Part shown: positions 15,752-23,925 of the stretch, piece by piece | How the letters are laid out: each line of letters begins with the position of its first letter | Numbering within the stretch: the stretch's first letter is position 1 | IMG/VR virus record: IMGVR_UViG_3300019776_000564 | Coordinates: 44,019 to 108,018 of that record | Length of the DNA: 64,000 nucleotides | Direction: 5' to 3' (one strand) | Source of the DNA: a virus | Position numbers and translations under genes: made by a program | Notes under the pieces: generated by a model | The model's database searches: none | What the model was told of the DNA's origin: nothing | Seen by the model: only the letters and a program-made list of their open reading frames with translations

Positions 15752-16194
15752 CAGTCAAAGGGCTGCCGGCCGTTCAAGCTAGAATCTCCCGAACGGAGAC
15801 GAAGGTTATGGAAGGCTCTCTAAGCGCTTTGCGAGCAATGGCTAAGCTGGTTGTAGCAGAAGCTGTTCGTAACGCACCAGTAGATACTGGAGAGCTTGAG
15901 AACGCTATTGTTGCGATAGAAGAGCGAAGCAGAACAGACCTTGGTCAATTCGGTCAGATCACGATCAGAGTTGGTGTTGACGTAACCAAGCTTGACCTTG
16001 AAGCTCATGGCGGTTACGACTACTCGATCAGGATGCACGAAGACCCAAATTACAACCTTGGCCCCAAGTCAGAAGCGAAACAGGCTGGTCAAGGCAATAC
16101 CGTTGGCTACAAGTATCTTGAGCGCGCACTGAAGGACACTCAGGAAGAAATTCGCAGACGCGTAGAAAAAGCGATTAAAGAGGGTATCCAATAA
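15742..16194 (+). CDS. HK97 gp10-like neck protein
   Basis: 150 residues with a GTG start overlapping the previous gene. Contains the family hallmark APVDTGELENAI (about 51-62) after a long helix, and a C-terminal helix YKYLERALKDTQEEIRRRVE. Proteins of this type help join tail to head. Followed by the tail terminator with a TAATG overlap. Confidence 0.82.
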   Translation: MGLTVKGLPAVQARISRTETKVMEGSLSALRAMAKLVVAEAVRNAPVDTGELENAIVAIEERSRTDLGQFGQITIRVGVDVTKLDLEAHGGYDYSIRMHEDPNYNLGPKSEAKQAGQGNTVGYKYLERALKDTQEEIRRRVEKAIKEGIQ

Positions 16195-16574
16195 TGAAAC
16201 TGGAAGACGCTCTGATCAGCCATATTTCAGCAAACGCACCCGGCTTAGTACAGGGCGTTTCGCTGTTTCACTCTCACATGCCAGCGGGCATCGCATCTGG
16301 AGTTCTTGTGATGACCCGTGTACCGATCGAAGTTGGTCTATACACTGGTATGCGAAATGGCACCTTCCAGGTAGTATGTCGCGACGTGAGTATTCCATTG
16401 GCTCATGATAAAGCCAGTGAAATAATCAAGGCGATATCTTCCGAAGGGGTAAGGGTAGGTACGGTGAACTTCCGGTTCATCAAACCTCAACATGAACCAC
16501 TGGTGTTTCCACGCACCGAAGGCGCTCAATTTGAGGCAGCCGTGAATTACATTTTTGCAGCTAACTGGGAGTAA
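16194..16574 (+). CDS. Tail terminator-like minor capsid protein
   Basis: 126 residues. The strand pattern SGVLVMTRVPIEVGLYTGM then GTFQVVCRDVSIPLAHDKAS, with helix EIIKAI, resembles gpU/minor-capsid type tail terminators that cap the tail tube. Directly precedes the tube gene, matching lambda order. Confidence 0.72.
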   Translation: MKLEDALISHISANAPGLVQGVSLFHSHMPAGIASGVLVMTRVPIEVGLYTGMRNGTFQVVCRDVSIPLAHDKASEIIKAISSEGVRVGTVNFRFIKPQHEPLVFPRTEGAQFEAAVNYIFAANWE

Positions 16575-16580
16575 ACCAGA

Positions 16581-17120
16581 ATGACGAGTTCTACCGAAAA
16601 CATCCGAATGGGCACCTGCCGTATTCTTTATGACGGCGTTGACCTGGGCTTCACCACTGGCGGTGTCGAAGTTACTGTCGCGACTACTACCAAAGAGATC
16701 AAGGTTGACCAGTACGGTGACACCTTGGCAAACGAGTACATCATGGGTCGAACCATCAGCGTAAAAGCGCCGTTGGTGGAAACTACCATCGATAACATGG
16801 CTAAGATAATGCCCGGTGCAGATCTGGTTGTGGACAACACCGACCCTCTGAAGCCTAAGAAAAAGGTTGTTGCAAAATCGGGCACCGGCATCTCTTTGCT
16901 GTCGATGGCTAAAGAGCTGGTACTGCACCCAATCGCAAATGCCGAGAATGACAAGTCGGAAGACCTGACCATCCCTCTGGCTTCTACTGCGGGTGCAATG
17001 AACTTCGCCTACAAATACGATGCAGAGCGCGTGTTTGACTGCGAGTTCAAAGGCTACGCTGACGCAGAAACCGGCGTCCTGTTCATCTATGGCGACAAGG
17101 CTGTTACTGCCCTGCCATAA
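16581..17120 (+). CDS. Major tail tube protein
   Basis: 179 residues. GTCRILYDGVDLGFTTGGVE followed by VTVATTTKEIKVDQYGDTLAN and a later PLASTAGAMNFAYKYDAERV are typical of siphovirus tube subunits, with a two-sheet fold and an alpha helix between. Position before the frameshifted chaperone and the tape measure supports the call. Codon use is again biased, as in the capsid gene. Confidence 0.85.
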   Translation: MTSSTENIRMGTCRILYDGVDLGFTTGGVEVTVATTTKEIKVDQYGDTLANEYIMGRTISVKAPLVETTIDNMAKIMPGADLVVDNTDPLKPKKKVVAKSGTGISLLSMAKELVLHPIANAENDKSEDLTIPLASTAGAMNFAYKYDAERVFDCEFKGYADAETGVLFIYGDKAVTALP

Positions 17121-17152
17121 TCTGGTACATTCACCGCAGTAGATCACAAATA

Positions 17153-17174
17153 AGCGTCCTCACTTGAGGACGCT
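17153..17174 (+). promoter_or_regulatory. Hairpin between tail tube and tail chaperone genes
   Basis: AGCGTCCTC-ACTT-GAGGACGCT forms a 9-bp stem with no T tract. It could lower expression of downstream chaperone genes relative to the abundant tube protein, or protect the tube mRNA end. Confidence 0.5.
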
Positions 17175-17191
17175 GCACTGGAGCTTTAAAA

Positions 17192-17584
17192 ATGAACCTG
17201 CTTAATATTGACGAGTTATCCGGCCCAGAACGTTTTGTAACTATCCGCGGTATCCAATATCCGGTTGTTGATCGCAGCGTTGGTTTGATGCTCGATAGCA
17301 TTCAGGCTGTAAAACAGCAGTCGAAGCTGAACGGTAAGGGCAAGGGCGCCCATGTCGATGAAGAAGTTTTCTTCTCCAACATCATCAAGACCCTGAGAAC
17401 AATTCTGCCAGAGTGCCCGGAAGAAATTGTTCGAGGTTTGAGCATGGTTCAGATGATGGCTATTCTGGACTTCTGCAACCAAGACCCGAACAAGATGGCT
17501 GAAGACGCAATCAACGAAGCCAAGAAGTCTGGTAACGAAGGCGATGTTAACGACAGCAAGGTAGTAGAAGAGGGAAAAGTCTAA
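17192..17584 (+). CDS. Tail assembly chaperone, short form (gpG-like)
   Basis: 130 residues. Compact helical domain (RSVGLMLDSIQAVKQQSK; EEIVRGLSMVQMMAILDFC) with an acidic tail. As in lambda G, it is followed out of frame by a T-like extension and then the tape measure. The heptamer GGGAAAA at 17572-17578 is in the right register (GAG GGA AAA) three codons before the stop. Confidence 0.85.
   Translation: MNLLNIDELSGPERFVTIRGIQYPVVDRSVGLMLDSIQAVKQQSKLNGKGKGAHVDEEVFFSNIIKTLRTILPECPEEIVRGLSMVQMMAILDFCNQDPNKMAEDAINEAKKSGNEGDVNDSKVVEEGKV
17572..17578 (+). promoter_or_regulatory. Programmed -1 ribosomal frameshift site
   Basis: G GGA AAA fits the X XXY YYZ rule exactly in the gpG frame. Slipping by -1 reads AGT CTA ACC and continues open to 17913, the frame of the T-like domain. 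Confidence 0.85.
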
Positions 17585-17913
17585 CCGTCGAAGCGATAGA
17601 CTTTTCATACGTCTTCTCACGTTTCTGCTGGTTCTACGGTTGGACTGATACTCATGTGCTGGCAATGCCAGCACGTAGGTTTTGGATGATGGAGCGCCAG
17701 ATAGATCGAATCCAAGCGGAACAAGAAATCCGCAAAATTCAGTTCTCCACACTCATCTGTCCACCTAAAACCAAAGACGCATTCAAGGCAATCACCGAGC
17801 ACATCGGCCGGTTGACTCTTGAGATAGGCGAGAAAGTTACGGTTCGACGGAACATCATTGTCGCCCCCGAGCCTGGCGCCGCCGCAAAATTCGCAAAACT
17901 GTCCGGGGGTTAA
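17578..17913 (+). CDS. gpT-like extension made by -1 frameshift (gpG-T fusion)
   Basis: Read from the frameshift, 111 residues follow, starting SLTVEAIDFSYVFSRFCWFY and containing ARRFWMMERQIDRIQ, giving a fusion of about 240 residues. The T part binds the tape measure in lambda-type tails (family knowledge). The first in-frame start codon within it is not preceded by a good ribosome site, which favours expression by frameshift over separate initiation. Ends 5 nt before the tape measure start. Confidence 0.82.
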   Translation, partial: SLTVEAIDFSYVFSRFCWFYGWTDTHVLAMPARRFWMMERQIDRIQAEQEIRKIQFSTLICPPKTKDAFKAITEHIGRLTLEIGEKVTVRRNIIVAPEPGAAAKFAKLSGG

Positions 17914-17917
17914 AGAA

Positions 17918-20900
17918 ATGAGTTTGGGCCAACTGGTTCTGGATCTGAAGCTCAACGGCAACGAATTTACCGTGGGGCTGAAATCAGCTTCAGGTCAATT
18001 GGGTCAATTCGTTGCTGGCGCTCAGCGCGCTAACAGTGTCATCAAGAGCGCTGAGCGCTCCACTTATTCGTGGGGCAATGTCATTAGAGATACGGTTATT
18101 GGGCTTGCTCTTGCCCGTGACGCTGTACGTACTCTAAGCGCAGTTACATTTGGTTGGCAGAAGGCTATCGTCGGTGTAAACAGCGATATGGAGAGATCCA
18201 TCGCTCTGATGAAAAACTTCTCGAAAGAGACCAACTCCGTAAAAGCTACATCCGAAGCCGTCTCTGACGTTAACAAGCTTCTGGAAAGAGCATCAACATC
18301 CCCATTCTCTCTCACCGCTATTACCGACGCCTTTGTTAAGCTGCGCGTTGGTGGCGTTGAGCCTGTATTTAAGTCGATGGACACCCTTGTGGACTCAGTG
18401 TCTGCATTTGGTGGTAGCGGCGAAAACCTTAAGCGTGCCGGCGTTGCTATTCAGCAGATGGCAGGTAAGGGCGTTGTCTCTATGGAAGAGCTTCGTCAGC
18501 AACTTGGTGAAGCTGTCCCGACTGCAATTAACGCAATGGCTGCCGGCCTTGGTACAACTTACTCGAAACTGGTTAAAGAGATTAGCCAGGGTAAAGTTCT
18601 ATCTAAGCCAGCGATCATCGCAATGATGCAACAGATGGAACTCCAATTTAAGGGTTCCGCCGCAAACATGATGAACACATGGGGCGGCGCTGTTGCTCAG
18701 TTTGAAACTGATGCCAAGAAACTAGCCGTAGCATTCGGTGGTCTTGGTAAAGATGGCTACGAAGAAGGCGGCTATCTAAAGACGATCACGAAGGAACTCA
18801 AAGGCCTTAACGAGGTTCTTTCAGACCCGGAGATCATCAACAGCGCCAGAGATATCGGTAAGGCTGTTGGTGAGATGATCACAAGCCTTGCAAACGGTAC
18901 AAAATGGGTTATTGCTCACCGTGAGGCGATCTATGAGTGGGGTAAGGCTCTTCTTTATCTCTGGGCTGCGTACAAAGGCGCATCGATTGTAAGTGGGGTT
19001 CTGAAGACTGCTGGCGCAGCAACAGAAACTCTTGCAATGAAACTCATTCAGATGAGGATGCAAGGTCAGAGCGTAACGACCGCGATGGGCGGTATGGTTA
19101 GCTCTATGAGTGGCTGGAACAGCACAGCGGCTATTGCAGCGGGTGGCGCTACAAGAATCGCAACCGGGTCTAACGCTGCCGGCGTAGCCGTTCGGGCGCT
19201 TGGTGGCGCCATTGGCATACTCGCAGGCCCAATCGGTCTTGCCGCAACGCTCGCTGTCAGCCTTGGTATGGCTTACTTTGAGTCAAAAAGAGGCGCGGAT
19301 GCAGCTAGAGATGCCGTTCTGGGCCTCAATGGCGCTCTGACTGATTACAACCAGCTTTCGATTCTTGGTCAGGCCAGAAACGATAAGAGAAAGTCTTATG
19401 AAGAGCTGTACGGCCCGGAAGCTGAAAAGAACCTTGCTTACCAAAGTAAGGAATACGTAGAGCAGTACAAGAAGGAAAAAGCGGCAGCGAAAGCTGACCT
19501 TGATAAGACCGATAGCGATCTGCTTAAGGCTCGCCTGAACGTTGCTCGGACTTATGCAAATACTGAGGCTCAAGGTGTTATCTCGGCAAACTCTGCCGCA
19601 ATCGCTGAGATCTCCAAGTCATACAAAATTGACTCTGCTGCCATCTATGAGCAGTTCGAGGAAGAGGCCAAGAAGAGCGGCAAGGCTTTCGACGAGGCCG
19701 GTTACAAGAATGCCTTGAAGCAACGAGGCAGCATCAAGTACCAAGAAGAGATTGATACCTACGTAGAGGCAAGAAACCAAGCTATCGAGGCTAAAAACAA
19801 GCTTGTAGCGGAGAACACGGATTCAAAAGGAAGGCTGATTGTTGATGATGAAAAACTCAAGCAGCTTGAAACCGCAAAGACTCTGATCTCCAGCTTCGAT
19901 GAGAAAATCGCAGATACCAAACTCTCAATGCAGGAGCTTGGTAAATATGATCTCGCCTCTACTCTTGTAAATGGCCCAGGCGGTAAGCCAGCAAAAGCTC
20001 AGTTCGATGCAATGACCATGTACGTAGATGGTCTGAGAAAGTCTGTAGCTGGTCTTGGCGCAAAGATTGAGGAAGAGAACCCCTACCTTGCTCAGCTTGA
20101 TGCAACCGTTGAAAGTCTTGGCGGCAAGAAGCTTCCAAACTTCGATGCAGTTTACGCATCCGGCGTTAAGCTTGCGGAACAGCGTTGGGCGCAAGAGAAG
20201 GCTCAAAAGGCTCTTACCTCTGCCAACAATGAATATAAGGATTCGATGGAGCGAATCGGACAGATTCAGAGGCTTATGAGCGGTAAGCTCAACAAGGCTG
20301 AAAATCTCAATCCATGGGAAAAGGCTTCTGCTGACGCAATCAGGTACGAAGACGAGCTTAATGATCTCGTCAAGAAGATGGATGACGCAAGAAAGCAGGC
20401 TGAATCCGCTGCTGGTAGCATGGGTCAAGGTCAGCTTGAAAAGCTTGCTGAGAAGGCAAGACTTGCTGAGAAGGCTGTAGATGACACCAGAGAAACACTT
20501 GAGAAGCTAAAGGTCACTGATACAGGCAAGGCTATGAAAAGCACTGCCGACGCCATCAATGACGCTCTTCTCAGTACCTCTGATAGAGCAAAGGCCGAGT
20601 ACGACCGCCAAACTGAGTGGGCTGATCAGTTTTACGCAAACCATAAAGATCAGTTGGAAAAAGACTCTGAGGCGTATGCTCAGTATTCCGAGTTTAGAAG
20701 GTCGCTTGACGCTCAGTATGCTCGGGAAAGCGAATCCGGGTTAGACCAATGGATTCGTCAAAACAGAGATGCAACCGAGCAGTATAAGAGCCTTTGGGGC
20801 TCTGCAATGAACAAGTTCACCGACACTCTTACCGATGCTCTGGTTGAGGGTAAGATGCAGTTTGGTGATTTTGTTAAGTACGTCCTCAAAGAGATCGTAA

Positions 20901-21478
20901 GGATTCAGGTAGCTAAGTCCATTGCTCTTGCTTCCGAACAAGCTCAGGGTGGCATTGGTAGCCTGCTCGGCCCTCTCCTGTCTATCGGCGCAAGCTTCTT
21001 TGGTGGAGGTAGCGCAGGTGCTCTTGGTAGCGCAAGTACAAGTGGCGCTGCAGCCGGTGCATCTGGCGTAGCTAACGGTATTGGTGCTGATCTCGGCAAC
21101 GTAGGCGTTCAGTTCCCGACTGAGTTCGCTAACGGCGGCATCATGACGAGATACGGTCAGCTTGCTCTGAAGAAGTACGCAAACGGTGGCATCGCGAATA
21201 GACCGCAAATCGCTCTATATGGTGAAGGTAAAACGCCAGAAGCTTATGTACCCCTGCCGGACGGCAGAACAATCCCGGTAACTATGAGTGGCGGTGATGG
21301 AAGCTCCTCTGGTGGCGACATCCAGATCAATATCAACGTTGCAACTGATGGCTCTACTTCCTCTGAAAGCAAAGGTAACGGCGCTGATCAATGGAAGTCG
21401 ATGGCAGAGAAAGTTAAAAACGTGGTTAGAGAGGAAATCGGTACTCAGAAACGCCCGGGTGGTATGCTTTATAGCTAA
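17918..21478 (+). CDS. Tape measure protein
   Basis: 1186 residues from ATG 17918, preceded by GGGGGTTAAAG. Residues from about 100 to 250 match the tape-measure N-terminal domain (SPFSLTAITDAFVKLRVGG; VVSMEELRQQLGEAVP). Hydrophobic segments lie near 345-365 and 425-450 (AIGILAGPIGLAATLAVSLG), followed by long coiled coil, a MQFGDFVKYVLKEIVRIQVA block and the C-terminal GKTPEAYVPLPDGRTIPV signature. At about 1.5 angstrom per residue the tail would be near 180 nm (inference). Confidence 0.93.
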   Translation: MSLGQLVLDLKLNGNEFTVGLKSASGQLGQFVAGAQRANSVIKSAERSTYSWGNVIRDTVIGLALARDAVRTLSAVTFGWQKAIVGVNSDMERSIALMKNFSKETNSVKATSEAVSDVNKLLERASTSPFSLTAITDAFVKLRVGGVEPVFKSMDTLVDSVSAFGGSGENLKRAGVAIQQMAGKGVVSMEELRQQLGEAVPTAINAMAAGLGTTYSKLVKEISQGKVLSKPAIIAMMQQMELQFKGSAANMMNTWGGAVAQFETDAKKLAVAFGGLGKDGYEEGGYLKTITKELKGLNEVLSDPEIINSARDIGKAVGEMITSLANGTKWVIAHREAIYEWGKALLYLWAAYKGASIVSGVLKTAGAATETLAMKLIQMRMQGQSVTTAMGGMVSSMSGWNSTAAIAAGGATRIATGSNAAGVAVRALGGAIGILAGPIGLAATLAVSLGMAYFESKRGADAARDAVLGLNGALTDYNQLSILGQARNDKRKSYEELYGPEAEKNLAYQSKEYVEQYKKEKAAAKADLDKTDSDLLKARLNVARTYANTEAQGVISANSAAIAEISKSYKIDSAAIYEQFEEEAKKSGKAFDEAGYKNALKQRGSIKYQEEIDTYVEARNQAIEAKNKLVAENTDSKGRLIVDDEKLKQLETAKTLISSFDEKIADTKLSMQELGKYDLASTLVNGPGGKPAKAQFDAMTMYVDGLRKSVAGLGAKIEEENPYLAQLDATVESLGGKKLPNFDAVYASGVKLAEQRWAQEKAQKALTSANNEYKDSMERIGQIQRLMSGKLNKAENLNPWEKASADAIRYEDELNDLVKKMDDARKQAESAAGSMGQGQLEKLAEKARLAEKAVDDTRETLEKLKVTDTGKAMKSTADAINDALLSTSDRAKAEYDRQTEWADQFYANHKDQLEKDSEAYAQYSEFRRSLDAQYARESESGLDQWIRQNRDATEQYKSLWGSAMNKFTDTLTDALVEGKMQFGDFVKYVLKEIVRIQVAKSIALASEQAQGGIGSLLGPLLSIGASFFGGGSAGALGSASTSGAAAGASGVANGIGADLGNVGVQFPTEFANGGIMTRYGQLALKKYANGGIANRPQIALYGEGKTPEAYVPLPDGRTIPVTMSGGDGSSSGGDIQININVATDGSTSSESKGNGADQWKSMAEKVKNVVREEIGTQKRPGGMLYS

Positions 21479-21502
21479 TTGATCCGATAGATAGGCGATA
21501 AA

Positions 21503-21844
21503 ATGGCAAAAGATACTTTTGGGGAGGGGTGGCTACCTACTATCGGCCACTCCGTCGCGTACAAGCCTAATGTCAACCCGATTAAATTTGGGGACAATTA
21601 CGAAGTCAGAGTTCCATCCGGCATTAATAACAGGCCGGAGATCTGGTCTGTTTCATTCACATACAACTACGCAACGACCGCAGAAATACTGGCGTTTCTT
21701 GCTAGCCAGAACGCATACAAGTCCTTCTTCTGGAGAAGTCCTCACAATCAAACCATTACTGTGGTTTGCAGAGATTGGTCTGTATCTACAGATGAGGGCG
21801 TGAAGACCATCACCGCCAAATTTGAACAGGTGTTTGAGAACTGA
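21503..21844 (+). CDS. Minor tail protein, gpM-like
   Basis: 113 residues with the phage minor-tail layout: FGDNYEVRVPSGINNRPEIW followed by FTYNYATTAEILAFLASQNA and YKSFFWRSP, then CRDWSVSTDEGVKTITAKFE. Binds at the tail tip in lambda. Correct position between tape measure and gpL. Confidence 0.85.
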   Translation: MAKDTFGEGWLPTIGHSVAYKPNVNPIKFGDNYEVRVPSGINNRPEIWSVSFTYNYATTAEILAFLASQNAYKSFFWRSPHNQTITVVCRDWSVSTDEGVKTITAKFEQVFEN

Positions 21845-21845
21845 T

Positions 21846-22583
21846 ATGACAATTCAGGAAGAAATTCAAAAGCTTGAACCATCTGCGGTAATCGAACTGT
21901 TTGAGCTGGATATGTCGAAGCATGGCTTGGTAAGCCAATACTTCCATGCAGGTACAAATAACCTCAACTCTGGCGTAGTGTGGAAAGGCATTACCTATAT
22001 GCCTTTGCCAATTGAAGCAGACGGGTTTGAGGTGAGTGCGGCCGGCAAAGTCTTGCCTAGACCTAGACTGAGGCTTGCCAACGTACAAGGCTTATTTTCG
22101 GCAGAGGTCGACGCATACGACGATCTAATTGGCTGCAAGATTATCCGTAGAAGAACTTTTACCAGATTTCTTGACGCTGTTAACTTTGAAGGCGGCGTAA
22201 ACCCTAGCGCAGATCCTGGACAGCAATACCCGGAAGAGATCTGGTTTGTTGAACAGAAAATATCGGAGAACAAGTATCTCATTGAGTGGGAACTTGCATC
22301 CGTATTTGACCTTCAGGGTGTAATGCTGCCTCGCAGACAGATGGTTCGTAACGGCTGCCCTTTCGGCTATCGAATCTGGAACCCTCTAACGGGTTCATTT
22401 GACTATTCTGGTGCTGGTGATTGTGGATATTCAGGTAGCGCCTATTTCGACATCAACGACAACCCGGTAGCAGATCCTTCTAAAGATCGGTGCAGTAAGC
22501 ATTACGGCGCCTGCGAGAAGAGACATCCTGCTCCAGAAAACGTGCCATTCGGAGGATTCCCAGGTGCAGTCAATCTCCAGTAA
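21846..22583 (+). CDS. Minor tail protein, gpL-like (likely Fe-S)
   Basis: 245 residues from ATG 21846. The N-terminal domain FELDMSKHGLVSQYFHAGT and ITYMPLPIEADGFEVSAAGK is typical. Four C-terminal cysteines (NGCPF, GDCGYSG, DRCSKHYGACEKR) match the four that hold the iron-sulfur cluster of lambda gpL. It overlaps the K-like gene by 20 nt, which starts at GTG 22564. Confidence 0.87.
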   Translation: MTIQEEIQKLEPSAVIELFELDMSKHGLVSQYFHAGTNNLNSGVVWKGITYMPLPIEADGFEVSAAGKVLPRPRLRLANVQGLFSAEVDAYDDLIGCKIIRRRTFTRFLDAVNFEGGVNPSADPGQQYPEEIWFVEQKISENKYLIEWELASVFDLQGVMLPRRQMVRNGCPFGYRIWNPLTGSFDYSGAGDCGYSGSAYFDINDNPVADPSKDRCSKHYGACEKRHPAPENVPFGGFPGAVNLQ

Positions 22584-23319
22584 GCTTTACGATTTCATCT
22601 GCCAAGAGGCCAAAAAGAATTTTCCCAACGAGTCATGCGGATTAATTCTGAAGAAGGGCAAGAAGCAGAGAATTGTGGCTGTACCAAACGTTTCTTTGCA
22701 GCCAAATAATCAGTTCCTCATGGCAAGATCTGACGTTGAGGCTGCGGCCAACGGCGAAGAAATTCTTTGCGTATGGCATACACACTGCAACATTCCACCT
22801 AAACCCTCTGAAGCTGATGTAGCGGGCTGTGAAGCGACTTCTGTCCCCTGGGTTATCGTATCAGTCTATAAAGACGAGGACGGCCCATACAGCTTCTCAG
22901 ATATGTTCACGCTCGAACCTTCGGGTGAGTTGATCGACTATATCGGGCGCCCTTATGTGTTCGGGTCGCTAGACTGTTGGACGCTGATTCGTGACTACTA
23001 CAAGCGAGAGTACGGAGTAAGTCTTGGCGAGTACCCAAGAATCCATGAGTTCTGGAAAAGCCCAACGAGCAATTTCTTTGGTGATAAGAGCAACTGGGAA
23101 TCTGAAGGTCTTTACTCTATTCAAGAGTCCGAGCTTAAAGAAGGCGACTTGATCTTTTTCTCAACTGACGGCTCTGGTAATCCAAACCATGCCGCAGTCT
23201 ATATAGGTGGCGACCTGATCCTTCATCACGTAACGGACAGGCTTTCAAAGCGTGACGTTTACTACGGGTATTGGGAAAAGAACGCTGTAGCATTTCTGAG
23301 GTGTAAGCATGTCAGTTGA
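22564..23319 (+). CDS. Tail tip peptidase, gpK-like (JAMM + NlpC/P60)
   Basis: 251 residues, GTG start with GGAGG upstream. The N-terminal JAMM metalloprotease has the motif HTH-x7-SEAD (HTHCNIPPKPSEAD) and a preceding SNESCGLIL. The C-terminal NlpC/P60 domain has its Cys in FGSLDCWTLIRDYY and its His in NHAAVYIG. In lambda-type tails K is an assembly/penetration protein; the NlpC domain can cleave peptidoglycan. Both catalytic sets are intact. Confidence 0.9.
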   Translation: MQSISSKLYDFICQEAKKNFPNESCGLILKKGKKQRIVAVPNVSLQPNNQFLMARSDVEAAANGEEILCVWHTHCNIPPKPSEADVAGCEATSVPWVIVSVYKDEDGPYSFSDMFTLEPSGELIDYIGRPYVFGSLDCWTLIRDYYKREYGVSLGEYPRIHEFWKSPTSNFFGDKSNWESEGLYSIQESELKEGDLIFFSTDGSGNPNHAAVYIGGDLILHHVTDRLSKRDVYYGYWEKNAVAFLRCKHVS

Positions 23320-23923
23320 GATCGCACTGGAAGGCATTCTTGGTAAGAAATTTGGCAAGCTTTGGAATCTGCATGTTGATTCGCCGTCTGAAGCTCTTAG
23401 CCTCATCGATGCAAACCAACCCGGCATCATTTCTTGGATTAGAAAAAACGAGGATATTTACAGTAAGTACCGCGTCACCTGCGTATACGAAAATGGTGTG
23501 TCGGAGGATCTATCCGAAGACAACTACCTACTTGAAAGAGGAAGCCTGAAGAGAATTGTCTTCGAGGTAGTAATCGAAGGTGCCGGTGGTAACGGCGTAT
23601 TGCAGACGGTCATTGGCGTTGCACTTATCGTGGCCGGCGTAATTATCAACGCAGGAACTGGCGGAGCAGGCTCTCCGCTTGGTACAGCGATGATCTCTGC
23701 CGGTATCGGTATGATGATCGGCGGCGTTATTCAGATGCTCACGCCTCAGCCGAAAATTGACCGAGATGAGTCCAGTAGCGGTGGTGGTAAGAAAGCATCC
23801 AGTTATTTTGATGGCGCATCGAATACTACCAATCAGGGCAATCCAGTGCCTCTCTGTTATGGTAATGTTCTCGCAGGCTCGCAAGCCGTATCCGTAAACC
23901 TCGTTATCAACCAGGTGCTTTAA
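23309..23923 (+). CDS. Tail assembly protein, gpI-like
   Basis: 204 residues: ubiquitin-like N-terminal part, then Gly/Ala-rich hydrophobic segments (TVIGVALIVAGVIINAG; GTAMISAGIGMMIGGVIQML), then a C-terminal VPLCYGNVLAGSQAVSV block typical of lambda I and of the start of tip modules. Overlaps K by 11 nt; J follows 2 nt later. Confidence 0.87.
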   Translation: MSVEIALEGILGKKFGKLWNLHVDSPSEALSLIDANQPGIISWIRKNEDIYSKYRVTCVYENGVSEDLSEDNYLLERGSLKRIVFEVVIEGAGGNGVLQTVIGVALIVAGVIINAGTGGAGSPLGTAMISAGIGMMIGGVIQMLTPQPKIDRDESSSGGGKKASSYFDGASNTTNQGNPVPLCYGNVLAGSQAVSVNLVINQVL

Positions 23924-23925
23924 AT

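Noticed and set aside
16338-17147. Minus-strand open frame of 269 codons
   Set aside because: Antisense to tail terminator and tail tube genes, which fit family and order.
17656-17913. Separate gene starting at 17656
   Set aside because: No ribosome site, and the frame is open back to an in-register slippery heptamer, so it is better read as the frameshift extension of gpG.
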